From: a virus | Reading direction: 5' to 3' (one strand) | DNA: 56,993 nucleotides | IMG/VR virus record: IMGVR_UViG_3300036846_001227 | Location: 1-56,993 of that record | In this document: one piece after another, positions 1 through 6,828 of the stretch | Position numbering within the stretch: position 1 is the stretch's first letter | How the letters are laid out: every line of letters begins with the position of its first letter | The notes under the pieces: generated by a model | Seen by the model: the letters and a program-made list of their open reading frames with translations, nothing else | Told to the model about the DNA's origin: nothing | Database searches by the model: none | Translations under genes and position numbers: made by a program

Positions 1-97
1 GGTTGCGGTCAAGAACCGGCTCAACATGCCCGACGAGAGGAACGGCTTCGATGAGTTCCGAGAACAGCTTTCCGGAGGAGCCGCGCCGGCTGGAAGT
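1..97. repeat. 97-bp direct terminal repeat, left copy
   Basis: Bases 1-97 are identical to bases 56897-56993. An exact overlap at the two ends of a contig is what an assembler leaves when it walks round a circular or circularly permuted molecule. A gene reads in frame through the join, so this is unlikely to be a physical terminal repeat of the virion DNA, although a short direct terminal repeat cannot be excluded without read-end data. Confidence 0.9.
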
Positions 98-229
98 GGT
101 GAGCGAGAGGATAGCGCCGGACCGGCGGAGGCCGCGCTCATCAAGAGACCCCAGCGAAGACGGCCTGTCGGGGCCGCCCCCCACGACCGGCCCGGCGTCT
201 CCTCCACCTCAAGCAGGCCCACGCACTAG
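2..229 (+). CDS. Hypothetical protein, C-terminal part (gene crosses the contig join)
   Basis: This frame is open from the window edge and is the continuation of the gene that starts at 56766. Removing the duplicated 97 bases gives one 119-residue protein. The N-terminal part (read at the right end) is charged and helical; the C-terminal part here is rich in Pro, Ala, Ser and Arg and looks disordered. It follows the giant internal virion protein by two bases and precedes the putative holin, so it belongs to the late operon. No family recognised; a small virion or assembly factor is possible but not shown. Confidence 0.7.
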   Translation, partial: VAVKNRLNMPDERNGFDEFREQLSGGAAPAGSGEREDSAGPAEAALIKRPQRRRPVGAAPHDRPGVSSTSSRPTH

Positions 230-233
230 GGAG

Positions 234-425
234 GTGCAGGTTGCGGTCATCTTCGAGGTGATCAGCCGGATATTGGCCGTTCGGTTCTTTATGATGCTGG
301 CGGTGGTGGGGGCCTTCGCGTTGGGCTGGAAGGTAGAAGATGTGTGGAGCGCGGGTGTCTTCGGCGTGTTCTCGGTGGGCGTGGTCCTGCCCATGATCCT
401 CTTAGAATATAGGCTCCGGCCATGA
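234..425 (+). CDS. Small two-helix membrane protein, holin candidate
   Basis: About 63 residues. Two hydrophobic stretches can be seen, one around residues 14-31 (ILAVRFFMMLAVVGAFALGW) and one around 40-57 (AGVFGVFSVGVVLPMILLEY), separated by a short charged turn (KVEDVW), with a basic C-terminus (YRLRP). That is the layout of a class II holin. It sits between the virion genes and the tail spike, and its stop overlaps the tail-spike start (ATGA at 422-425), so the two are translationally coupled. The start is uncertain: GTG at 234 lies directly against a GGGAG; GTG 258 and ATG 291 are alternatives. Holin function is inferred from size, topology and position only. Confidence 0.6.
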   Translation: MQVAVIFEVISRILAVRFFMMLAVVGAFALGWKVEDVWSAGVFGVFSVGVVLPMILLEYRLRP

Positions 426-2566
426 GCTTCGCTCGCAATGTTGGATGGCTGGGTTTGCTTGCCTACCTGGTTGCCGGAGCTGGCGGCGAAGCCGCCGGCC
501 AAGTCTTTCAGCAAGGCGGCGTGATCCCCCAGCATCTCACCATGTGGTCTACTAATAACACGGTGATGGATGCGGGTACGGCGGCTGACCGGCCGCAGGG
601 ATTGCTGCCGCACGAGCTTGGGCTTCAAGCGCCGCCCAACAAGAGTGGCAACCCGTTCCCGGCGACGGCGACCGGGACTGGCCCAGGCGGCGAGCTTGCT
701 TGCCTGTGGGACAGCCCGATAGGGACGCCGGGGCACTACTTCTGCATGTCTCCCAACGTGGGAGCCGGGCTGGCCTCGATCAGCGTGGGATCGTCGAGCG
801 GCGGCACCCCCTCCAGCTTGCAGATAGTCTTGAATGGCACGGCGTATCCGTTCCCGGGGCCGCCGGGCGGCGTGCTGGGGCCGTCGACCACGGTTGTCGG
901 GGATGCCGCCAGCTGGAACAACACCAGCGGCACCTTGCTGGCCGACAGTGGGGTGAGCCTGAACGGCCTGGGGATACCTGGAGCCAAGGGCGACGGGGTC
1001 ACCGACAACTGCGCCGCGATCAATGCGGCGATCAGCGCGGCGGGGCCAGGCAACCCGGTGTCACTGTCGTTTGGTCCCGGCACCTATGTGTCGAGCTGCG
1101 CCATTACTTCCACTGGCCGCAGCGTTACCGTAAGGGGGGCGGGCAAGTCGACATCGAGTATGAAGTTCACTGGGGCGACCGACGGCTTCACTCTCAACAC
1201 TTCGCTGTCCTACAGTGTCGATATCACCGACATCACAATATACACCACCTCGACCAACACTGGCAGTGGCGTCTCGATCAACTACACGACCAACGGCTAC
1301 TTCAACCGCGAAAACAAGCGGGCCAATCTGCGGGATGTCCGGTTCATCGGCTTTACTCCGGCCAACCAGTCGTGGACCCAGTGTGTCACCTTCACCAATG
1401 TTAACTTCGTCAACGTGACCAATGTCGACTGCACCGGGTCCAACGGAACGGCTGGCACCTCGGGCAACGTGCAGGCCGATAATACTAATACGCCCTTTGG
1501 CTTTGTCATCGCCAACAACGACAGTATTCATCCGACGGATTACAAGTTCACCAACGTTGGTATTACTTCGGTTAACGTTGGTATCTATGCGGATAACGTC
1601 AACCTGGAGGGGTTGCAGATCATCACGTCCAGCATCGTGGGCGTCGGCACCGGCGTGCATTGGTACACCGGGGCAGCGAACCAGGGCCGCCCGCAGATAA
1701 CGGTCATCGGCAACAATACGAGTACTTATGGGGATGCCTTCGACATCAAGGGGATCAGCGAGGGCAACATCAGCGGCAACCTCATCTATCACAACGAGAG
1801 TTCGACGACTGCAGCGAACATGATCAACCTCGCCGGCATCGGGGGGATGAGTGTCACCTACAACCAGATCGAAAGCTTTGTGCAGAACAGTGTCGCGCCG
1901 ACGACCGGCATCATGATCCAGTCGGCCGCCGGCTATCCGGTCCCGGCCTCGTACGGGGTCACGGTGCGCGGCAACATCATAGGGGCGCAGGCGGCAGCGG
2001 GCACGTATGCGGTGGGCATCAACTTTGCGCCGGGTGCCGCACAGGCGACGTTGGGTGGCAACTATTGCGGCCCAAGTGTTACGGTATGCGTTGAGGACAC
2101 CAGCGGCACGGCGATAGGGCAGCAGCTTGCACCGGGCCGGCGCTACATCACGGCCAAGCTTGGTGCCGGTACGAGCATCCCCGACACCACAAGCGTCGCG
2201 ATCCCCTGGGATGTCATTGGGCCGGCGACTGTCGGCTGGGGCACGACACCTAGCGCCAATGTCACGGTCGGGGCGAACTCGCCTTTCATCTTTGTCCGTT
2301 GCACCGGGCAAGCCGAGTTCGCCGCCAATGCCACGGGGAGCCGGACAGCCGAGATTTTGAAGAACGGCATTCTTGTCGGCGGGGCAAGCCCCGCGCTGTC
2401 CGTGACGGCATCGACTGGTGGCCTGGCGACCGACCTCAATCTCGTTACGGGCATTATCCCCGTCACAGGCGGGGATGCCTTAACTTTTGTTGTCAGTCAG
2501 AATAGTGGCGGCGCATTGGGCCTCGATCCCCAGCTGACCTGGATGCAGTGCGAGGCGGTCGAATAA
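422..2566 (+). CDS. Tail spike with pectate-lyase-like beta-helix domain
   Basis: 714 residues. The first 25 or so residues are hydrophobic (GWLGLLAYLVAGAGG) and resemble a signal peptide or membrane anchor, unusual for a tail spike. Residues 30-60 hold a phage tail-fibre N-terminal motif (QQGGVIPQHLTMWSTNN then VMDAG), which probably docks on the tail. From about residue 185 the run GAKGDGVTDNCAAINAAIS is the classic start of a pectate-lyase-superfamily (Pectate_lyase_3) right-handed beta-helix, followed by a long Asn/Thr/Ile-rich region with regular beta-helix spacing to about residue 560. The last 140 residues look like a beta-sandwich receptor-binding or trimerisation tip. The likely role is binding, and perhaps cleaving, host surface polysaccharide. 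Last large virion gene before the lysis-type genes. Confidence 0.85.
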   Translation: MSFARNVGWLGLLAYLVAGAGGEAAGQVFQQGGVIPQHLTMWSTNNTVMDAGTAADRPQGLLPHELGLQAPPNKSGNPFPATATGTGPGGELACLWDSPIGTPGHYFCMSPNVGAGLASISVGSSSGGTPSSLQIVLNGTAYPFPGPPGGVLGPSTTVVGDAASWNNTSGTLLADSGVSLNGLGIPGAKGDGVTDNCAAINAAISAAGPGNPVSLSFGPGTYVSSCAITSTGRSVTVRGAGKSTSSMKFTGATDGFTLNTSLSYSVDITDITIYTTSTNTGSGVSINYTTNGYFNRENKRANLRDVRFIGFTPANQSWTQCVTFTNVNFVNVTNVDCTGSNGTAGTSGNVQADNTNTPFGFVIANNDSIHPTDYKFTNVGITSVNVGIYADNVNLEGLQIITSSIVGVGTGVHWYTGAANQGRPQITVIGNNTSTYGDAFDIKGISEGNISGNLIYHNESSTTAANMINLAGIGGMSVTYNQIESFVQNSVAPTTGIMIQSAAGYPVPASYGVTVRGNIIGAQAAAGTYAVGINFAPGAAQATLGGNYCGPSVTVCVEDTSGTAIGQQLAPGRRYITAKLGAGTSIPDTTSVAIPWDVIGPATVGWGTTPSANVTVGANSPFIFVRCTGQAEFAANATGSRTAEILKNGILVGGASPALSVTASTGGLATDLNLVTGIIPVTGGDALTFVVSQNSGGALGLDPQLTWMQCEAVE

Positions 2567-2603
2567 GTTGGAGTAACGAGGGAGCCTCGTGTAAAGAGGT
2601 GGC

Positions 2604-2759
2604 ATGGAAAAGGTCAGTTCCAGTGTCGAAAAGATCATCCAGCGTAGCGACCTCGCGCGCCTGTTGCCGGGGCGGGCCAAGCTGTTGACCCCAAGGGAGG
2701 ACCCCGATGCCGAGCGACGACAGCCTGAACGACGCCGCGATCCGGCTCTGGCAGATTGA
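2604..2759 (+). CDS. Small ORF, 51 residues, uncertain
   Basis: ATG at 2604 follows AGAGG with normal spacing. The first 30 residues (for example MEKVSSSVEKIIQRSDLARL) are helical and plausible as protein; the C-terminal third is Arg/Pro-rich and overlaps the next gene by 53 bases. It fills the gap after the tail spike, which is the only other support. No family recognised. Confidence 0.35.
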   Translation: MEKVSSSVEKIIQRSDLARLLPGRAKLLTPREDPDAERRQPERRRDPALAD

Positions 2760-2919
2760 GATGGCGATGATCCACATGAGGCAGAATGCCGCAGCTCTCG
2801 GCTACGGGGCCAACATTGTAGGCGAGAGCCTCCGAGAAGAGCGCGACGCTCTCGTGTCCAACATAAGGAGCCGGGGAGATGCTTTGGTGGAAGGTCCTAA
2901 GAAGCCTCGCGCCGCCTAG
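2707..2919 (+). CDS. Hypothetical protein, 70 residues
   Basis: ATG preceded by GGGAGG. Predicted all-helical, soluble and charged, with no membrane segment and a Lys/Arg-rich tail (GPKKPRAA). It overlaps the following lipoprotein gene by 41 bases in another frame, an arrangement seen for spanin pairs, but the lack of a membrane segment argues against an i-spanin. No family recognised. Confidence 0.6.
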   Translation: MPSDDSLNDAAIRLWQIEMAMIHMRQNAAALGYGANIVGESLREERDALVSNIRSRGDALVEGPKKPRAA

Positions 2920-3187
2920 CCTGCTCGCTTTGGCGGCCTGTGCCCCGACATCTCCTGCTCCGGTCGAAGCCCCTCCACCCCCGGTGATCGCGCCGGTGGG
3001 GTCCTATGCGCCGCCGGCCCCGGCGGAGTATGTGGAGCCGCCGGCCTACCACCGGCACAGGGCGCACCACTACAGGTCCCGCCACTACTACTATCGCCAT
3101 CCGGTTAGCCTGCGGCGGCATGTGACGCGGCACCATTCCGGGGAAGTGCCGGCGTCCTCGCCCCCAAATAGCCCGCTGCCACGCTGA
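2879..3187 (+). CDS. Small His/Pro-rich lipoprotein, o-spanin-like candidate
   Basis: 102 residues, ATG after GGGGAG. The N-terminus is a lipoprotein signal peptide with lipobox SLLALAAC (Cys near residue 21). The mature part is first proline-rich (PVEAPPPPVIAP) and then unusually rich in His, Tyr and Arg (HRHRAHHYRSRHYYYRHP). A short Pro-rich outer-membrane lipoprotein encoded just after the tail spike and embedded in an upstream gene resembles Rz1-type o-spanins. The His cluster is atypical and could bind metal or the outer-membrane surface. No partner i-spanin is evident, so the call is tentative. Confidence 0.55.
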   Translation: MLWWKVLRSLAPPSLLALAACAPTSPAPVEAPPPPVIAPVGSYAPPAPAEYVEPPAYHRHRAHHYRSRHYYYRHPVSLRRHVTRHHSGEVPASSPPNSPLPR

Positions 3188-3408
3188 TGTTCCAGTTGAC
3201 CGAGGAGATGCGCGCCCAGGTGCGGGAGGACGTAAAGTCCATCATGTCAGGGGAGAAGGTAAGTCTTCCCCTTGTCCACCCGTTGGCGGAGGTCGCCACG
3301 CCCGATGGCGGCATCCAGGATACGGTTCGCGGTGGCGCTATCCACCGTGCGGGCCACGGCCGCAAAGGCAGTCGTTCGCGGGATCATGTTACCTGGCGAC
3401 GCCACTAG
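3187..3408 (+). CDS. Possible short ORF at the convergent junction
   Basis: Its ATG overlaps the stop of the lipoprotein gene (TGATG at 3185-3189), and the first 24 residues (MFQLTEEMRAQVREDVKSIM onward) read as a good charged helix. Beyond base 3247 the frame runs antisense through the C-terminal coding region of the leftward DUF3987 gene and becomes Arg/Gly-rich. It may be a real short gene with a shadow tail or a truncated gene. Confidence 0.3.
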   Translation: MFQLTEEMRAQVREDVKSIMSGEKVSLPLVHPLAEVATPDGGIQDTVRGGAIHRAGHGRKGSRSRDHVTWRRH

Positions 3409-4488
3409 CAGCTTGATGATCTTCTCCAGGGCATCGTGTTCGAGCAGGGCCAAGGCCGTCGGCTCTGGCGCATGCTTGAAGATGTAAGGGACCTCCACCT
3501 CCACCGCATCGACATGGGTCATGGCATCGACGTAGTCGATCTTCTCGATGACGAGGGTGTCGCGCCGGGAGAGGCTGAGGACCATCGCCAGCTTGTGGAT
3601 GTGCGCTTGCTTGCGGGCGAAGAAGTAGCCCAGCCACGGATCGGCATCGGGCAAGTCGGCGTGCGCAGCCATCTTTCTGGAGTGCGCTTCGTACCACGAT
3701 GTGACGAGGGCGTCGGCGGCCGGAGAGAAGGTGATTGGGCCTTCCAAGTTGGAGATGTGGCGGAGGTCTTCCACTAACCGTTGGCTCAGACGCTCGAACT
3801 CGCCGGTGGACCATAACCTAGATGGGCGGGCCACGAACTTGGTCTTCTTGCTCTCATAGACAAAGATGATCCGGGACGAGAGGCCCCAGCCGCCTAGCTG
3901 GCTCTTGATCTTGTCCTTGATCCACTTGGTGGTGGTCCCCGCTATGAGGTTGAAGAAGGGGTGTTCGAGGACATCCGTGCCACCATACTTAGTATCCTTG
4001 ATGATGAGGGGCCGGCAGTCCCAGAGGTCGGTGAGGCCGTTGACCATCTCCTCGTCCTCCGGCTTGAAGAAGGTGCCGAGTTCGGAGATGCCGGCCGTTA
4101 CGGCGCATTGCTTGATCCACTGGTCGTCCTCTACATCGTCACCCAGGGTGGTGCGCAGCTCGACATAGCGCTGAGAGAGGTCCTTGATGAAAGCGGGGTA
4201 AGTGGTGTTGTCGGCGGCGAGGAAGACATGGTCGAGTTCGCGGAGGATGTTGATGCCGAAGCTGATGGTGGTGGACTTGGTCAGGGCACCGGGTGGAGCG
4301 ACGAACACTATGTAGAAGTTGGGGTAGAGCTTGAAGATCACCTCGTCGATGTAGGCACGCCGGGTGACCGCCCCACCAATTGTGGCGACGGCGGTCCAGA
4401 ACAGGAGCCGGGCCGGCGCTTCGGTCTTCGCATCAAAGGTGTTGACGAAGGCCTTGATCCAATCGGAGAAGTGTCGTTTGGCCATCAT
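3247..4488 (-). CDS. DUF3987-like P-loop ATPase, primase/helicase-associated
   Basis: 413 residues, last gene of the leftward replication block. Its two tandem ATGs overlap the stop of the helicase gene. The P-loop reads VAPPGALTKSTT (near residue 64), which has Lys-Ser-Thr but lacks the Gly normally before Lys. The following ISFG helix, the acidic GISELGTFF and the WDCRP segment fit the DUF3987/YfjI-like ATPase family found beside phage replication genes. A winged-helix-like C-terminus is plausible (ASPGNMIPRTTAFAAVARTV). Likely a replicative helicase/primase-type motor or loader; this is inferred from family and context, as no separate primase is recognisable. Confidence 0.65.
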   Translation of the reverse strand: MMAKRHFSDWIKAFVNTFDAKTEAPARLLFWTAVATIGGAVTRRAYIDEVIFKLYPNFYIVFVAPPGALTKSTTISFGINILRELDHVFLAADNTTYPAFIKDLSQRYVELRTTLGDDVEDDQWIKQCAVTAGISELGTFFKPEDEEMVNGLTDLWDCRPLIIKDTKYGGTDVLEHPFFNLIAGTTTKWIKDKIKSQLGGWGLSSRIIFVYESKKTKFVARPSRLWSTGEFERLSQRLVEDLRHISNLEGPITFSPAADALVTSWYEAHSRKMAAHADLPDADPWLGYFFARKQAHIHKLAMVLSLSRRDTLVIEKIDYVDAMTHVDAVEVEVPYIFKHAPEPTALALLEHDALEKIIKLLVASPGNMIPRTTAFAAVARTVDSATANRILDAAIGRGDLRQRVDKGKTYLLP

Positions 4489-5729
4489 GATCCGGTCTGC
4501 AAGATGGTTAGCCTTTCAGAGGAGCGGGTGACGGCGGTGTAGAGCCAGCGCCGGCGGAAGTCCCGGTCGTAGGCCATGAGCCGGTCGTCGATAACGACGA
4601 CACGCGGCCACTCCGATCCCTGGGCCTTGTGCGCGGTGATGGCGTAGGCCCAGTCGAACTCGACCTGGTCCTTGTTCTTCCAGGTCTGGTTAGTCTCCTT
4701 GAGGAGATCGGGATTGAAGTGGCACTCGAAGTGGTAGCGGGCGATCTTGACGCTAGGGTGGACGGTGCCGTCTACCAGCAAGTCGGCGGTGAAGTAGGGT
4801 AGGCCCTGGCGGTCCAGGTGGATGCGCCAGACGTTGACCATCTGGCCGTTGATAAAGCCTTCGCCGTAGTTGTTGCGGCAGCAGATGAGGGGTTCGCCGG
4901 GGCAGGGAGTGTGGCCGACGAAGCCATCCTTGGCCCGGCAGCGGCGGGTCACGGCGAAGCGGCTCTTGTGCCTCCCACATATGACCATGTTGTCGGGGTC
5001 GGTGATGATGTCCCAGACGGCCTCGCCCATGAGCGGCATGACGCGGACCGTGTCGCCGTCGCCCATGTGTGGCCGGATGGGCGAGCCCTGCCGGACCAGC
5101 CAGGCCAGGCGGTCCACGGGCGAGTTCAGGACGGAGCGGTGCGGCTCCGTCAGCCGGAAGTCGGGCTTCCAGTTGAAGAAGCCGGGATCGCCCTTGACCG
5201 GCGGCAGCTGGCCGTCGAGGTCGCCAAGGACGATGGTCGGGACACCCGTAGAAGTGATGTCCTGGACCATGCGGTCGGGCACCATGCTGGACTCGTCGAT
5301 GACCAGGAGGTCCAGGCTTTCGAGGAAGGCCGGCTCGAAGATGCCGGTGAGCTTGCCTTTCTCGTCGTGGCGTGGGTAGTACATCGCAGAGAAGAGGGTG
5401 CGTGCGCCTTCCATCCCCTTCTCCTGCATGACGCGGGCGGCCTTGGCGGTGTAGGCGGCGTAGCAGACTTCGATGGGTTTGGGGTCGAGGGCCTGGACGG
5501 CATGGTAGGCCAGGGTGGTCTTGCCGGTCCCTGCTCCGCCGTCGAGCAGGAAGAACCGGCTCCGCCCCGGCGGGACTGCCGGCTCGTGGCTGTAAGCTAT
5601 GTCCTCAAAGAGGGAGTCGATTTCGTTGAACGGGGTTGGTGGTGTGGTAGGTTGTGGCGGTTGGAGGTCTGCCCACCACTTCTTGATGGCGGCTAGGGCG
5701 GCTTGTTGTTGCTCAGATAATTCGATCAT
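4485..5729 (-). CDS. SF1 DNA helicase, Dda/RecD-like
   Basis: 414 residues from ATG 5729, chosen because it overlaps the polymerase stop (ATGA) and has GGAG nine bases upstream; an in-frame ATG at 5762 is less likely. Walker A is LLDGGAGTGKTT (about residues 61-72), Walker B is LLVIDESSM, motif III is VLGDLDGQLPP (Gln contacting phosphate), and the C-terminal motifs are AITAHKAQGSEWPRVVVID and LYTAVTRSSERL, diagnostic of the UvrD_C_2/Dda/RecD2 group. A 5'-3' helicase working with the polymerase and DUF3987 ATPase at the fork is the expected role. Confidence 0.88.
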   Translation of the reverse strand: MIELSEQQQAALAAIKKWWADLQPPQPTTPPTPFNEIDSLFEDIAYSHEPAVPPGRSRFFLLDGGAGTGKTTLAYHAVQALDPKPIEVCYAAYTAKAARVMQEKGMEGARTLFSAMYYPRHDEKGKLTGIFEPAFLESLDLLVIDESSMVPDRMVQDITSTGVPTIVLGDLDGQLPPVKGDPGFFNWKPDFRLTEPHRSVLNSPVDRLAWLVRQGSPIRPHMGDGDTVRVMPLMGEAVWDIITDPDNMVICGRHKSRFAVTRRCRAKDGFVGHTPCPGEPLICCRNNYGEGFINGQMVNVWRIHLDRQGLPYFTADLLVDGTVHPSVKIARYHFECHFNPDLLKETNQTWKNKDQVEFDWAYAITAHKAQGSEWPRVVVIDDRLMAYDRDFRRRWLYTAVTRSSERLTILQTGS

Positions 5730-6481
5730 GCTGCTTGGCTCCATTTGTGGACCTCGCCCCAACTGCTGGGTGAATACTTCAGGCTCACGGGGATGTAGAG
5801 CGGGTCGTCAAAAGGGATGCGGACCTGCATCGCCTGGATGATCTCGGGGAAGATGCCGGGGCAGAGGTCCTCTCGCACTTCAAGGAGGAGGCTGTCGTGG
5901 ACCTGTAGCTTTAGGCGGACAGAGTCGCGGGGGAACTTGGCCCTCACTTGGAGCATGGCGTGGTTGATGGCGATGGCGACACCCGATTGGCCGAGCCAAG
6001 CAAGGGCTTGCGGTAGCAAGGCCTCGGCGTTGTGGCCGTCGAGCCGCTCAAAGTAGAAGCGGCGGAACCCCCAGACGTTGCGGATGTAATGTTGCAGGCG
6101 CAGGAGGGTGAGGGTGCTCTCGTGCCACCGCCGGATACCGGGGTACTTGCCAAACCAGTAGTGCTGGAAGGCTTCGGCGATGGCGATGGTGGTGCCCAGC
6201 GTGGCCGCCAGGGTGCGGGCCTTGCCGCCGTAGTTGGTGAGGTGGAGGCCGGCCTTGAGCGCCTGGCGAGAGACTACCTTCTTGGCCCAGCCCGATACCA
6301 GGGCGGCGTTCTCGGTGTGAACGTCCAGGCCCTCTTGGAAGATGACCTTGAGGGCCGGCTCGTTGGCGCTCCACGCAACGATCTGGGCGTCTGCGCGATC
6401 GAAGTCCGCGTCTACTAATACCCACCCGGGGTCTGGCTTGATGAGAGAGCGGATGGGGGGGAGGTCAGGCTGGAAGGGCAT
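5726..6481 (-). CDS. DNA polymerase family A, C-terminal (palm/fingers) fragment
   Basis: 251 residues from ATG 6481, preceded by AAGGAAG. It holds all catalytic motifs of family A: motif A VDADFDRADAQIVAW (Asp26), motif B SRQALKAGLHLTNYGGKA (Arg72, Lys76, Tyr84-Gly85) and motif C KLQVHDSLLLEV (His195-Asp196). It begins with MPFQPDLPPIRSLIKPDPGW, the stretch that in intact enzymes directly follows the 'NLQN(I/L)P' strand. That strand ends the separate gene at 6829-8601. Together the pieces make one complete polymerase, so the gene is split, probably giving a two-subunit enzyme. The start overlaps the end of the intervening Cys-rich gene by 17 bases, so it is in the same operon. Confidence 0.88.
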   Translation of the reverse strand: MPFQPDLPPIRSLIKPDPGWVLVDADFDRADAQIVAWSANEPALKVIFQEGLDVHTENAALVSGWAKKVVSRQALKAGLHLTNYGGKARTLAATLGTTIAIAEAFQHYWFGKYPGIRRWHESTLTLLRLQHYIRNVWGFRRFYFERLDGHNAEALLPQALAWLGQSGVAIAINHAMLQVRAKFPRDSVRLKLQVHDSLLLEVREDLCPGIFPEIIQAMQVRIPFDDPLYIPVSLKYSPSSWGEVHKWSQAA

Positions 6482-6737
6482 CGTTCGCTTCCTTGGCCTC
6501 GAAATGTGCGCCGTCGGGGCCGCACAGGTCGATATGGGTGATGCCGGTTTCGCTTTCGTTGCGTTGCAGATAGCACTCGGGCCAGCGCGGCTTGCCGTCG
6601 ACCAGGGACATGACCTGTTGTGGGGAGGTGCATTGCGGCTCCTCGTAAAGCTCTTCATCGATGACGCACCAGCGGCAGTCGGTGCAGATCGGCGGCGCAG
6701 TTGTCAGGGTCACGTTTCGCGGGGATGGGTCGGGCAT
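6465..6737 (-). CDS. Cys-rich small protein between the polymerase halves
   Basis: 90 residues from ATG 6737, which has AGGGAG ten bases upstream; an ATG at 6773 without a clear Shine-Dalgarno would add 12 residues. The pattern C-x2-C-x2-C (CTDCRWC), CTSP, PECYLQR and CGPDGAHFE matches a small family common in phages of proteobacteria and suggests zinc binding. Function unknown. It is neither an intein nor a homing endonuclease, so it does not by itself explain the polymerase split. Confidence 0.7.
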   Translation of the reverse strand: MPDPSPRNVTLTTAPPICTDCRWCVIDEELYEEPQCTSPQQVMSLVDGKPRWPECYLQRNESETGITHIDLCGPDGAHFEAKEANDALPA

Positions 6738-6828
6738 GTCGTTGATACTCCCTACAGTTCCAGGTTTGTTCATGACACCAGTAACAAAGTGAAACTTTCT
6801 ATGCGTTCCCCTTTAGTCCCTTGCAGCT

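Noticed and set aside
1-97. Physical short terminal repeat of the virion genome
   Set aside because: A gene runs in frame through the join and the 97-base length fits an assembly overlap; kept as circular closure.
1061-2311. 416-residue open frame antisense to the tail spike
   Set aside because: Arg/Asp-rich shadow of the sense gene at high GC; no ribosome site and the sense strand has clear domains.
6465-6737. Homing endonuclease or intein remnant splitting polA
   Set aside because: The protein matches a common small Cys-rich phage family and has no HNH, GIY-YIG, LAGLIDADG or intein motif.
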